NCBI GenBank assembly: GCA_947623455.1
Contig: OX392534.1
Coordinates: forward strand, 6,644,001 to 6,708,000
Direction: 5' to 3'
Length of the DNA: 64,000 bases
Source: Mimachlamys varia
Taxonomy: Eukaryota; Mollusca; Bivalvia; Pectinida; Pectinidae
Shown here: one piece after another, positions 11,800 through 22,889 of the stretch
Position numbering within the stretch: the first letter of the stretch is position 1
How the letters are laid out: each line of letters begins with the position of its first letter
Notes under the pieces: generated by a model
The model's database searches: none
The model's input: the letters and a program-made list of their open reading frames with translations, nothing else
What the model was told of the DNA's origin: nothing
Program-made: the position numbers and the translations under genes

Positions 11800-14700
11800 T
11801 TTTAGTCTCTAGATCAGTCCCACGAAGGCTGTCGCACTGTGACAACTCGGACATACCTCAGTGCTTGTTTGTTGTGTTAATTTACAGAATTAAATAATAT
11901 ACACATGTCTTAAACTTACAATAAGATGACAATACTATCATTCCAATACAATTGGAACCGGAATCCATGATCGTGTTGTTTTGTATCTTCATAGAGTTAC
12001 ATTTCTGATGTAGAAATTAGAGGTTGATGAAAGACTCACAATTAATATTCTTCATCATGTGCTTCGCACGTTCATTTATCACATGTCGGTAGATAATGAA
12101 TACTGGGTATTCATAAATGTTGTGACTATTAATATAAAAAGATATTGAATATTAATGCAATCATCAGTTACTTGACAGTGTATATTTATTAGGCTTCTTA
12201 GACCATTTTTTACTTCTTACGTAAATTTTACTCTTTGTTGTGTTGATAGGAAAACTGTATTAATCTAAAGATTGAAAGAATTGAAGTATTTGATTTTGTA
12301 AGTTATGAAGATATTTGGATTCACGAAGGCGCGACCTTATTTGTATCAAAACATCAATCATGTGTTGCTGATAAAATGTTTTATTTCATGTTCTATTATC
12401 ATAAATATTCTTCAATTATATACTTTGAAATGAAAATGTTACAAAGTAATAAATTGAATTTCTATTCACAACAGGGTTTCTTTCACATGTTGTATGTTGT
12501 TGTTAGTCTCACTTGAATATTTATGTTTGAAAAAAATGTGTACACTTATTATTTGTACAATTTCTATTTTAATCACCATTTCTGTATGTGTAAAATGTAA
12601 ATTATTATTCATTGTGAATATTGTGATCATTTAGGTAGAAAATATTTTGTCATTTTAAGGTGATGAATCTGACATTTTTTAAAAAAATGATAAATGTTTG
12701 TAAATGTGTGCTGAATCTTCTGTCTTTGTTTTTTTCTGTTCCTCCGTCCGTCCTGTCGTTTTACATACAGCAGGTTCAGAATCGGGAAAATTTCTGTTAA
12801 TTCTCCGTCATATAAAAACTAGCAGACCATTTTGATAATGTTTGAAATATACCTACCATATTTACAGTTTTAAATGGCCATCGTTAGAATCCAAAATTCA
12901 TATTATTGGTTCATACTAATGAAAAATTATCAATTAAGATGTTAAGGTGTAAAGAATGAAAATTCAAACAGAGTAGAAAGATTTTTCAGTGCCAAACAAA
13001 AGTATTGACATCAAAACTTGGAACAACAATACCTGCAAAAGATGTCTGGCTATAGGCTATAGGCCTGTCTCAAAAGTGGTGTTATCTCCCTTGTTTCCCA
13101 TACCATGACTACATTTGGAAGTGTTTTTGAAACAAATTTGCACCATGTAATTATGATGTCATAATGGGAATTACATCATCTGATTATCATATGGCACCAA
13201 ATTATCACAAAACAACTTACCGGAAGTCCACCTGTATACAAGGGGAATAACAACACTTTTGGGAAAGGCCTCTAGATATTTGGTACACACAGTATCGATG
13301 GTATACAGGGATCACAACAATTTCAAAATGATGGGGGGAGGAAATTTTTTCTGACAATTTTTCTGTCGTGAACATGTAATTTTGTTGCTGTGGTGCAGTA
13401 TTGCGGTGCAGCGTTTCAAGAAACAAAACACCAATGTCAATAAAAATAGAGATTAAATTATATTGTTTAATTCAGTTCCAAATAAATTCAATAACTTCAT
13501 TCATACACTAGGTGAATGTCCTAAATACATTACAAGAAGGTCTGCACGTGATAGCGATGGAAGGTGTTCTTTATTTAAGGTGTCAATGATATAAGTTAAT
13601 AAACATCCGTCGCAATAAAAACAGATATTTTGCTATCCAGTGACTATTTCAAGTTTTACCCATGAAGGACAAGAAGAAATAATCATAGAAAACTTTGGAT
13701 TCAAATATGTTTTTTTTTTATTTGAACACATGTATCCCTATATATAAATCAAAATGGAATTAAACTTATGAAAAGCACACAGTTTTATTTTAAAATAAGC
13801 GGGTAAAGTTACAATGAACTATACTTGGTCTAAAAATACCAATATATGGTTGTGATGTTCTGTAATTGTAGTATCAAGAGAATACCTATGGCGGCTTTAT
13901 AGGTTGAGTACTAGTACAACACACATGCCCTGATCACATCAGATTTAAGGTGATATTGTAGAGAGGGATCCCTTTTAGCATAAACAGGAGTTAGTATCTT
14001 TTTGTTTTTACCACCAGTCAGTTTTGCTAAATTTGACAGTTCCTTTTTCTCTTTTTTTAATCTTATTAACTTATTAGGGGTCATTTCTAAAGAAGACTGC
14101 TGAGCATCATTCTAAACTCATAACTTGGGCTCCTGTTCCATACCTCTAGGGCTCCTGTTCCATACCTCTAGGGCTCCTGGCCCGTTCTTGTCCTATAGGA
14201 CTTTGGTCTCTTGGCAGAAGGGGGTGCTTCTTAGATCTATGGGCTTTTTTTTTGGACCTTTTTCTGAGCACTAGTCTTTGGCCTGTTTCTCGGGACTATC
14301 ATAAACCAGGAATTGTCCAATTAAAAATGAAAATTTTTCAAGGTAGCTCTGCTTTCACTTCACAAAACAATTGTTGTAAACCATATCATTAAGTTCTACG
14401 TAACTAGAGATTTGTTTTTGTCCCTTCCCTAAATGTTGTGACCCTCAAAAAATATTAAGACAGCTCAGTATTATTTATTTTCTGTATTGAATTTGGTTGA
14501 TATAGTCATTCTAGGTGAAATTATAAGGAACATGATCATTTATACCTTTTAGTTGGTAAAATTAATCACTCTTCATGAAATCATAAAAAATATAGAATGA
14601 AAGATTTAAATCAAACAAACTCTTAATCGAAAAGCAATATAATGAAAGTACATTTTTGTTTTTTTAATTCAATTTTTTTAATGTAAATTCATTGAATGTT

Positions 14701-14830
14701 TTGGTTTACATAAAATATCACCATACAACTCATAAAAAGTCCCTGCATTATTGCTGTTTTGATGTTTGTTGATGACCCTGAAAGCATTGTGTTCAAAATT
14801 CAAAATGTTTTGAAAAAAATGAAAATACAT
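11800..14830. other. AT-rich stretch, no gene seen
   Basis: No open frame with family resemblance and no convincing exon. Short direct repeats only, such as a 25-bp TCCTGTTCCATACCTCTAGG pair near 14,135-14,185. It may hold more of the RAD54L2 3' UTR. Confidence 0.6.
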
Positions 14831-14833
14831 GTA

Positions 14834-15008
14834 CAGCCAAACCACGATGTCTTGTACTCCTGTAATTCATAAGACCCTGTTTAATTTAAGTATTTTGTTG
14901 GTACCAACCAGTATTACACTAAACATTGGAACTCAATTTACCTGATACTGGAGCAACTTGAAGTTTCCCCCACAGTCCTGCGGGCTACACGATAACGAGG
15001 TTTGACTG
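14834..15008. mobile_element. 175-bp MITE, pogo/Tc1-like ends, TA target site
   Basis: Begins TA|CAGCCAAACCACG and ends CGAGGTTTGACTG|TA. The inverted ends match the CAGTCAAACCTC signature I associate with pogo/Tigger-type (Tc1-mariner group) elements, and the flanking TA is the duplicated target. A second copy of almost the same length is at 56,647-56,820. No coding capacity. Confidence 0.78.
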
Positions 15009-15739
15009 TATAATGAATAATGTGGTATACTCAAATAAAAGTCGAGTTAACTCCCTGTTACCTGTTTAGGTTCATAATACTAAAACCTTGATTTTGCTAT
15101 GCTTATACTGCTGTAATAAACTTGGAATTAAATTCTCAAAGTAAATACTATAAATTATCATGATTGATTGAACTTCTTGATACAATTTCTTATAAATAAT
15201 AGTAAGAGTAACATTTATAATGAAATCTCAATACTTTTTAGTTTCTTATAAAAGCTTCTATGTTTTTTATATCTGCAGTATTAATTATAAATAGTACAGT
15301 CATTGACAGGTAAGGTATGGCTGAGTGTATTTTTATAGATTAGATATGATCACATATCCCCTCTACCTTACCTGTGGCTGATATGCTGACAATTGTTGAA
15401 ATTCAAATCTTCTGAAATAATCTGAAATAATTCATTTTTAAAATAGGAAATTTATAACATATATATATATATATATGATGTTGATATGTTGAACAATGTT
15501 TCCATCCTATAGATTAGGGGATTTATCACAACCCTCACAGTCTCCTGTATGTTTGTCAGTCAAGAAGCTTAATTGTGAGAGGGCCAATACCTCATGCCCA
15601 GCTGCGGGCCTGAGTGGAACGCTTTTACACTTATTGAACTTGAAACATTTTCCGTTATAAAGTCACCATGCTAGTGTGAATGTTGTCTTTTTCATTTCAT
15701 CAAAATAAATTTATAGATAAATTCTCGTAAGGCTCGTGT

Positions 15740-16335
15740 GTTTTTAGCTCATCTGACACGAAGTGCCAGTTGAGTTTGTGGTATATATGGTATGTCTGTC
15801 GACCGTCATTCATTGCGTTTTCTTTGAACAACTTTTTTCTAAAGAATTGGAGACTGTAGGGTAATGCTATCTAGCCAATAGGTACTGGGAACAGAGTACT
15901 ATAAAGTTTCTTCAGATGAATGACTTTGAACAACTTTCAAAGTCACAGGCTCATATACAAAGAACAGTTAAAGGTCTGCTTCCTAATAGACAGCAGATAT
16001 TACTGATACTTGGCAAGTAGATACCTAACATGAAGTACTATAACATTAGACCTAGTTTCAAAGTCATCAACATGAGCAGAATGCACATACATGTATTACA
16101 AATACTTAGCCATAAATTGCAAAGTAACATCAGATTAATTTTCTTGGCCTACTTTCAAGGTCACAGGGGTCAAATCTTTACAACATCTGAATACTATAGT
16201 AACTAAGAGGCCCATACTAGAAGCACTGTAACTTTGCTGGTAAGTAACTTGCATGAGGTACTGTAAAAGTTTCCCCAGACAAATGACCTTGACCTTTCAA
16301 GGTCACAGGTGTTAAACTTCTTCCAGAGTATTGAT
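15740..16335 (+). repeat. TTAGCTCATCTG-type element with TCAAGGTCA cores
   Basis: Starts TTTTAGCTCATCTGACACG and contains three diverged internal units, each with TTTCAAGGTCACAGG-like sequence and a TACT(G)GCAAGTA-like block. A related copy in opposite orientation lies at about 40,720-41,470, ending AAGGTGAGCTTA. Non-coding. Confidence 0.65.
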
Positions 16336-16458
16336 ACTCTTGACACATTCGGGTGGGTGGAAATGTTTGAAAGTTGAAGACGGATAATTATAAAATGTAC
16401 ATGAAATGAAACCTTTATATGTTATTGTAACGTTGCAATTTGTATGTTTTGGCTTTTA

Positions 16459-17425
16459 TTAGCTCACCTGGTCCGAAGGACTGAGGTGAGCTTATGCCAT
16501 ACCGTGGCATCCGTCGTCCGTCCGTCGTCCGTCCGTCCGTCGTCTGTCCGTCGTCCGCCTGTCATCCGTCAACAATTTATTTAAATGACTTCTCCTCCAT
16601 AACAACTGATAGGAAATCAACCTAATTTGGCAGGAAGCATCCTTGGGTGCTGAGGATTCAAAATTGTACTAATTATGGGACTAACCACCTAGGGGGCTGA
16701 GGGGTGGGGCCAAAAAGGGTTATATAGCATTATTGGCTTAAGCGACTTCTTTTCCATAACCACTGATTTGAAATCAGCCTTATTTGGCAGAAAGTATCCC
16801 TAGGTGATCAGGATTCAAAATTGTACTCGTGGTGGGACTGACCCCCTAGGGGGCTGAGGGGTGGGGCCATAAAAAAATATTTATCTATATTGATATTAGC
16901 GACTTCTTCTCAATAACCACTGAGAGGAAATCAGCCTTATTTGGCAGGAAGTATCCCTAGGTGCTCTGGATTCAAAATTGTACTCATGGTAGGACTGACC
17001 CCCTAGGGGCTGAGGGGTGGGGGCCATACAAAATTATTTAGCTATATTTTGATATTAGCGACTTCTTCTTCATAACCACTGATTGGTAATCAACCTTATT
17101 TGGCAGGAAGCATCCCTAGGTGCTCAAGATTCAAAATTATACTAATGGTGGGACTGACCCCCTAGGGGGCTGAGGGGTGGGGTCAAAAAAGGTTATTTAG
17201 CTATATTGATTTAATCAACTTCTTCTCCATAACCATTGATTGGAAATCAGACTTATTTGGCAGAAAGCATCCCTAGGTGCTCAAGATTCAAAATTATACT
17301 AATGGTGGGACTGACCCCCTAGGGGGCTGAGGGGCGAGCCAAAAAGAAAATATTTTATCATGATTACCTAGATACCAATGTATCCAGGTGAGCGATACAG
17401 GTCCTCTGAGCATCTTGTTGCATGC
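16459..17425 (+). mobile_element. TTAGCTCACCTG element with GTCC microsatellite and five ~157-bp repeats
   Basis: The left end TTAGCTCACCTGGTCCG is followed by an inverted CTGAGGTGAGCTTATG, a CCGTCGTCCGTCC microsatellite (about 16,508-16,565), then five repeats each with GACTTCTTCTCCATAACCAC, TTTGGCAGGAAGCATCCCTA and GACCCCCTAGGGGGCTGAGG. The right end reads TACCTAGATACCAATGTATC, CAGGTGAGCGATACAGGTCC. Relatives are at 31,246-32,322 (+) and 43,917-44,470 (reversed). Confidence 0.8.
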
Positions 17426-17629
17426 AAAATACCAACCTTAATCACTCACCAGAATCTACTGTTATAAATGATACTTCATATATCTTTAATTTACGTGGTG
17501 TATGTAACAAGACACAGCGTAGCTTTACATAACGGCTTGATCTGGGAAAATATTACAGTGCTGCATGTGCAGTGTTGTACAAGGTATCGTATTCTATGCT
17601 ACAAAAACTTGAGTCAGAGATTTTTGTTT

Positions 17630-18060
17630 TAGCCTTTAGATGATGAACTATTCAAATCGCCCTGCATCCGTGGTCCGCCCGTCCTTAAACAATTCTTGTG
17701 ATCACTATTTCTTGAGAAGTACTGGATGGATCCTTCTCAAATTTCATATGCAGGTTCCCCTTGTTCCTTTGTTGTGCATTGTCCAGTTTGTGGGCTGATC
17801 TGAAAAAAAATCTATATATCAGAAGGCCATCTTGGATTTTGACAGTAACAGTTTGTGATTACCATCTTTATACAAGTACTGGATGAGTCATTTTCATATT
17901 TTTAACGTAGGTTTCCTTTGGTCCCTTATTGTGCATGCATGGTCCCAATTTTGGATTGATCTAAGAAAATCTTGTATTTTGACCAGAAAACAAAGTTGTG
18001 GACCATAGACCTTCTTTCAACTAATTTTAATTCTTTTAGAGAAAGTCTCAAATTTCATAT
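17630..18060 (+). repeat. Diverged dispersed repeat, second copy of the 230-560 family
   Basis: Shares ACAATTCTTGTGATCAC, TTTCTTGAGAAGTACTGG, TTTCATATGCAGGTTCCCC and GCCATCTTGGATTTTGACAG with 230-560. It holds two internal sub-repeats. A reversed copy is at 20,920-21,090. No coding capacity. Confidence 0.65.
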
Positions 18061-18615
18061 AACTAAGATTAAATACATAATATAATAATTAGATGAATGT
18101 GCATAAAAGAGAAAGATTAATCTTTTCGAGAACAAATGAAAAGCATCGATGGTGGGCGCCAACATACCAAAAATGGTATATTTATCTAAAAAATTACATT
18201 TTACGGACGATATTGGTGTGCTGGGTAGAGTAATATTTACATTCCTTAAACATTCTGGTTCCAATTTCGAATAGATGAAGACCTTAACCAAAGCAATGGC
18301 AGACAGGTGACGTAACATTGATCTAGAAATCGCCTTGCAAATGAACGGACATTTTGAACGACAACAAAACTGTAGAAATGCTATACATGTAGGTGGATTT
18401 CTTGTATCCCCCTCTTAATTTTCAAAAAGTGTTATCGCCTTTCATATATCATATAATTCAAGAAAACATTCAATTTTGGTTAATAGCTAACTGCTTAAAA
18501 TTATAGTTAATTTTCAATCATAAGAATGGGTCCATATTATATTTTGAATTTTCCATTTACCATTTTAACACACTACCATAACATAACGTTGTACATTATA
18601 TTGAGGTGGGTGAAT

Positions 18616-18639
18616 GGGGGGGGGGGGGGGGGGGGGGGG
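18616..18639 (+). repeat. 24-bp poly-G run
   Basis: Uninterrupted G tract, able in principle to form a G-quadruplex. Similar homopolymers occur as C at 27,401-27,426 and G at 48,052-48,076. Read length through such tracts is error-prone. Confidence 0.9.
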
Positions 18640-19389
18640 ACAAATTTTGATATTTTCATTGGCGGTATTTAGGTTCCACTCGCAACTATTATGTTTGCAT
18701 GGGAAATTCATGTAGTTGAAAGGTTTTGAACAAGATGATAGATAAAAAAAACATATATATTTAGCCCTTCTATTTGATGTTTTTGATTTTCCCTCTGCAT
18801 CAACATCTAACGTTACGTCACTGTATTATTCGCACGTGCTTTTTACATCAGCGAGTTCGGCACTGACCTGTCCGAGGCCGACATTGTTCTATGTCGTCTA
18901 TAATAAAGAAAATAACAAAGTTCCATTTAAATGTTTATTTTACATGTTAAGCATTAACTCATTCATACATTTGACGAACATCAAAATACATTTTGAAATA
19001 TTTATTGCAGTTACGTCCAGCGAAGCTTACCTGAAGCATACTGTGTGCATACTAATAAATAATTGCATTTTAAAACATTGCAAAACATCGAGTTATAAAG
19101 AATGTTTCCTGCACATTGAATAGGGCTGATTGAACATAATCTCAAAACTATTCATAATAAGTACATGTACATAGTACTGATGTACTAAAATGAAATAACG
19201 TGACGCATTTATTGTATCACTATTGTAACATTTGAATGGTCGATAACAGTACTGTTATTGAGGTTTATAAACAAGGGCTAATATTTCCCACCGAGTCCTA
19301 GATATATTGTGTAGAGGGTCTTTGCGATGCTTTAATAACTTATAACTTATAATAAAATAAGCACTTTACATGAAAAAAAACAACAACAC

Positions 19390-20075
19390 TTATACAACAT
19401 GCCTACATACACATACAAGCAAGCATGTGTGCATGTATTCATGCACCAACAAGTAAGTGGATACATACATCCAGACTCTGTGCATGTACACAACCACATA
19501 CATACACATGCATGTACAAATGTACACTTACTACATGAGTTGCATATATCCATATATACACACAAACATACAAAAACACCATCAGGGGCACACGGTAACA
19601 CAAACAAAACATAAAAAACACACACACACATGTACACAAACACTTGACACACACATGTATGCACTCATATAAAGCATCCATGCACACGCAAATCCATGCA
19701 CCAATAGCAAGCATGTGCAAGCTCACAACCATGCATGCACCCATGTATGCATAACATGCATGATCATTACACACAGTTATGCGCATACACATAACCATGT
19801 CCATACCTACACTAACAGGTGAAAAAACAAGAGGCATGCACACAGATGCACATGCACGATCCAAGTACCCACACACATGAATAGCTCAAGCACACATGTA
19901 TGCACACATGCATGTTCACTACATGCATGCACACAGCTATGTGCATACATCATGTGCATACATGCAATTACATGCAGGTTTACAAATGCATGCATGCATA
20001 CATACATGCATGATCAAAGCACACACATGCATGGCTCAAGCGCACACATATGTGCAACTGCATGAATGCTAGTAC
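19390..20075. repeat. 690-bp purine/pyrimidine-alternating tract (CATGCA/ACAC/TACATA)
   Basis: Dense in CATGCATG, ACACACAC, TACATACA and GTGCATAC with few breaks in alternation, so it is a strong candidate for Z-DNA. It is degenerate rather than a clean microsatellite. The several 60-145 residue open frames on both strands (Cys/Val- or His/Thr-rich) follow from this composition and are not taken as genes. Confidence 0.85.
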
Positions 20076-20099
20076 GCCCACATGCCTGTACTAAACTAA

Positions 20100-21850
20100 A
20101 TTCCCCAAATTCACCACAGTACATTTGGTTTTAAGAGAAAAACTCCAACTCAATAAACAAAAAGGATTCAATACTGCATACAAATATGAAAAAAAGGTTT
20201 AAAAAAAGTCTTGCCATTCCACCCATCTTTGATCAAATTTTTCTTCGTAAAATTTTGTAACTGCTAAAGCTTTCTCAATATAATATCTGGATGAAAGAAA
20301 CTCATTCAAACCATTTAAAGTTAAATTAAGTTTTTTTCTGGAAACAGTATATATATAGTATTTTGTATACAAAATAATATAATTTATGGGAATATCAGCA
20401 TTTTCAGTAGCTCCAAAAAAGATAGTTTCTGGTGTAATCGAAATCGTATGAGTACTGGTTTTACCACTGTATGTACAACAAAGAATCTGTCCTGCCAGCA
20501 TAAATTAAGGAACCACTTCATATTGTATAAAAAGACGCATTTTCCCCAAGACTCTTCCTCGATATCCATGGGTTACGCTCACCCACGAGAGCGTAATCCC
20601 TGGATGGCAAGGATGCTCTAGGCGGCTAAACCACGCCCCAATCGGGATTTATTAATTGTTTTAGTTCAATAAAAGTTTTGATAACGATTCCCCCTAAATG
20701 ACCATAAAGCCATTGAGGGGACATTTTCATCGAAAATTGGTCACCCCCCCCCCCCCTCCTCCAAAGTGTAAGATACTGTAAACACCATATTTATAGTTAA
20801 GGTCCAAAACTAGCTGTAACATATTCTCATACCTTTGCATTAAAGAATCTTTGCGCTCAAGATTGGTAATATTCATTTAAATGTTCTTTTTTAAAGTTGG
20901 CTCATTTCCCTTCTTTTCTCTTCTTTCCTGTCATATGAAATATTAGAATTATTCAGAAGAAATAGCAATAATAGACTTTCACTGGCATCAAGAGGAACCA
21001 TAATACATATGAAATTTGAGAAGGATCTATCCAGTACTTCTCTAATAATGGCGATAGCAAGAATTGTTTCACGGTAGGCGCAAAACTATCGATGGATGAC
21101 TAAAATATTTGCTGTAACAAAGACTGAAACACTAAGCGTGGCCAAGACACCAAAGGTATGAGCATTTTTTTTATACTAAGCAAATATATATATTTGGTTA
21201 CGAGGTGAAAATCTCGTTTATTTCCATGGAATTAAGGCCAAATGAAATAGGTCTCACCCAAAGGCTAACTCTAGTACCTAACTTACGAGAGCGTAGATGA
21301 GCGTACTCGCTGTATATCGAGGATGCTCTAGGCTAAACATCGCCAAAATCGGGATTTATTGATTATTAAGACGCTTTACTCTTCCGGAACACCTGGTCTT
21401 ATTATCTTGTGCTTTTACGAGAGTCTCCATGTAAATCTTTCTTTTGTTCCTATTTTGCCTTTACGTTCATTCTCCACTAAATGGTCTAATTTGGTTTAAA
21501 TATGTCCTTTAGTTAATTTGGGACTTAAATTCCACGTTATTTATTATTTTTTTTTGTTTTTAAATGAAGTATATATATTGATCTTCAAAATCATTAAACG
21601 GGAGTCCCGAGATCTACCAATATGTTTCCTCAACTGCGCGCTAATCATGGCCAACATGACGAATTTCCATTGTCCGTCTAAACGATATGTTTGTCTGAAT
21701 ATCAACTGTAACTGAATAAGGGGATTAAAATTGTGTTTTCCTCCATATATCGAAGAAATCAACATACACCTTAAACAAAACCCCGTTTTGACAAACGGAA
21801 AGCATACGTATTCGAAAAATATTTCATTGTGTCACTGTCTTAAAATATGC
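20100..21850. other. Repeat-rich stretch, no gene seen
   Basis: Holds two copies of a short GAGCGTAA...GGATGCTCTAGGC repeat (20,555-20,645 and 21,280-21,360), a reversed copy of the 230-560 repeat (20,920-21,090), a poly-C run near 20,738-20,757 and a fragment of the GTTCCGGAAGAG family at 21,370-21,480. No supported exon. Confidence 0.6.
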
Positions 21851-21852
21851 TA

Positions 21853-22759
21853 GCAGATACGTTACTCACAAATAGAATAACTTAAAACAGCTAATAAATT
21901 ATAAAAAATACATATATTGTATTTTATAAAGTAGTTAAATACGCATACATGCTTATGCCTTTCACGTGCGTTCATATCCCATTACGGTACAAAAGACTGG
22001 TGCGATTTGGGGATGAAAAAACTAATGGTACGTTACTTATGTTTACTCGATTATACAAGCCTTCGCTTTCCCACGGTAATAAGTGCACACCACATATTGA
22101 AATATATGTAATACTAAGTAACACTTTGGATTTGTTTTGACTGAAGAGTCCCACGGTGTCATTTTAATGATGAGTGAGTATATTGTCAAACAGTACGTTA
22201 CCGCTAGATACGTTACGGGAAAATATCTGCATCGGCAGATACTCTCAAATATTACGTAATACTTTTGAATATAGTTTAACCACGTGGCAGCTAGCTGAAA
22301 GCTCGTAAACAGTTGACAAGCGGGAAGATTTGGTGTGTTGCCGGCCTTTTTTAACCTAGAAATAAGGTAAGCCTTTATTTACATTTCGAATATACGTGTA
22401 CAATGTGACATATACAAGCATTTGTCAACAAATTCATGTGACTTCTGATGTGATTTATCTATTAAAAATTAAATATTTTATGAATAATTAATTGGCATAT
22501 GTCTGAACTACATATCAATATCGTAAAGTATCTGGTATATAACGTCACGTATCTGTTGATGTACCTTATAATTTCCACCCTATTAAACTCCCCTTTTATC
22601 AGGTAATTTTACTGTTTTATTACGTAATCCATGTACATGTCATTATAAGAAGTGATTACAACGATAATTATACTATTGATGCAGTTTGGTTATATATTAA
22701 CATGCGGTAACGTATCCGTTGATTTGGTAACGTATATGTCATTTTCGGTAACGTACCTG
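21853..22759. repeat. Left cluster of GATACGTTAC motifs
   Basis: Copies: 21,853-21,865 (GCAGATACGTTAC), 22,027-22,036, 22,192-22,202, 22,206-22,216, then in reverse orientation 22,544-22,555 (GTCACGTATCTG), 22,706-22,718 (GGTAACGTATCCG), 22,726-22,738 and 22,747-22,759. The orientation flips midway, with the reverse copies nearest the gene. This resembles subterminal transposase-binding repeats. Confidence 0.75.
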
Positions 22760-22889
22760 TCTTTTTGTGCAACTTGATTCAAAATTGACTTTTTAGTTTT
22801 ATCATAAACATGTTTTTATAATATGCAATATCAGAAAAAGTTGTTTGTGTTACACAAATCAATTTATTTTTCTTTTGTTTTTCTCAGAA

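Noticed and set aside
19347..20065. Cys/Val-rich and His/Thr-rich open frames up to 145 residues
   Set aside because: By-products of the CATGCA/ACAC composition, present on both strands at once.
20555..20645. Possible tRNA-like or SINE head
   Set aside because: It has a short inverted stretch (TTACGCTC / GAGCGTAA) but no A/B-box spacing, anticodon arm or CCA-type 3' end that I could support.
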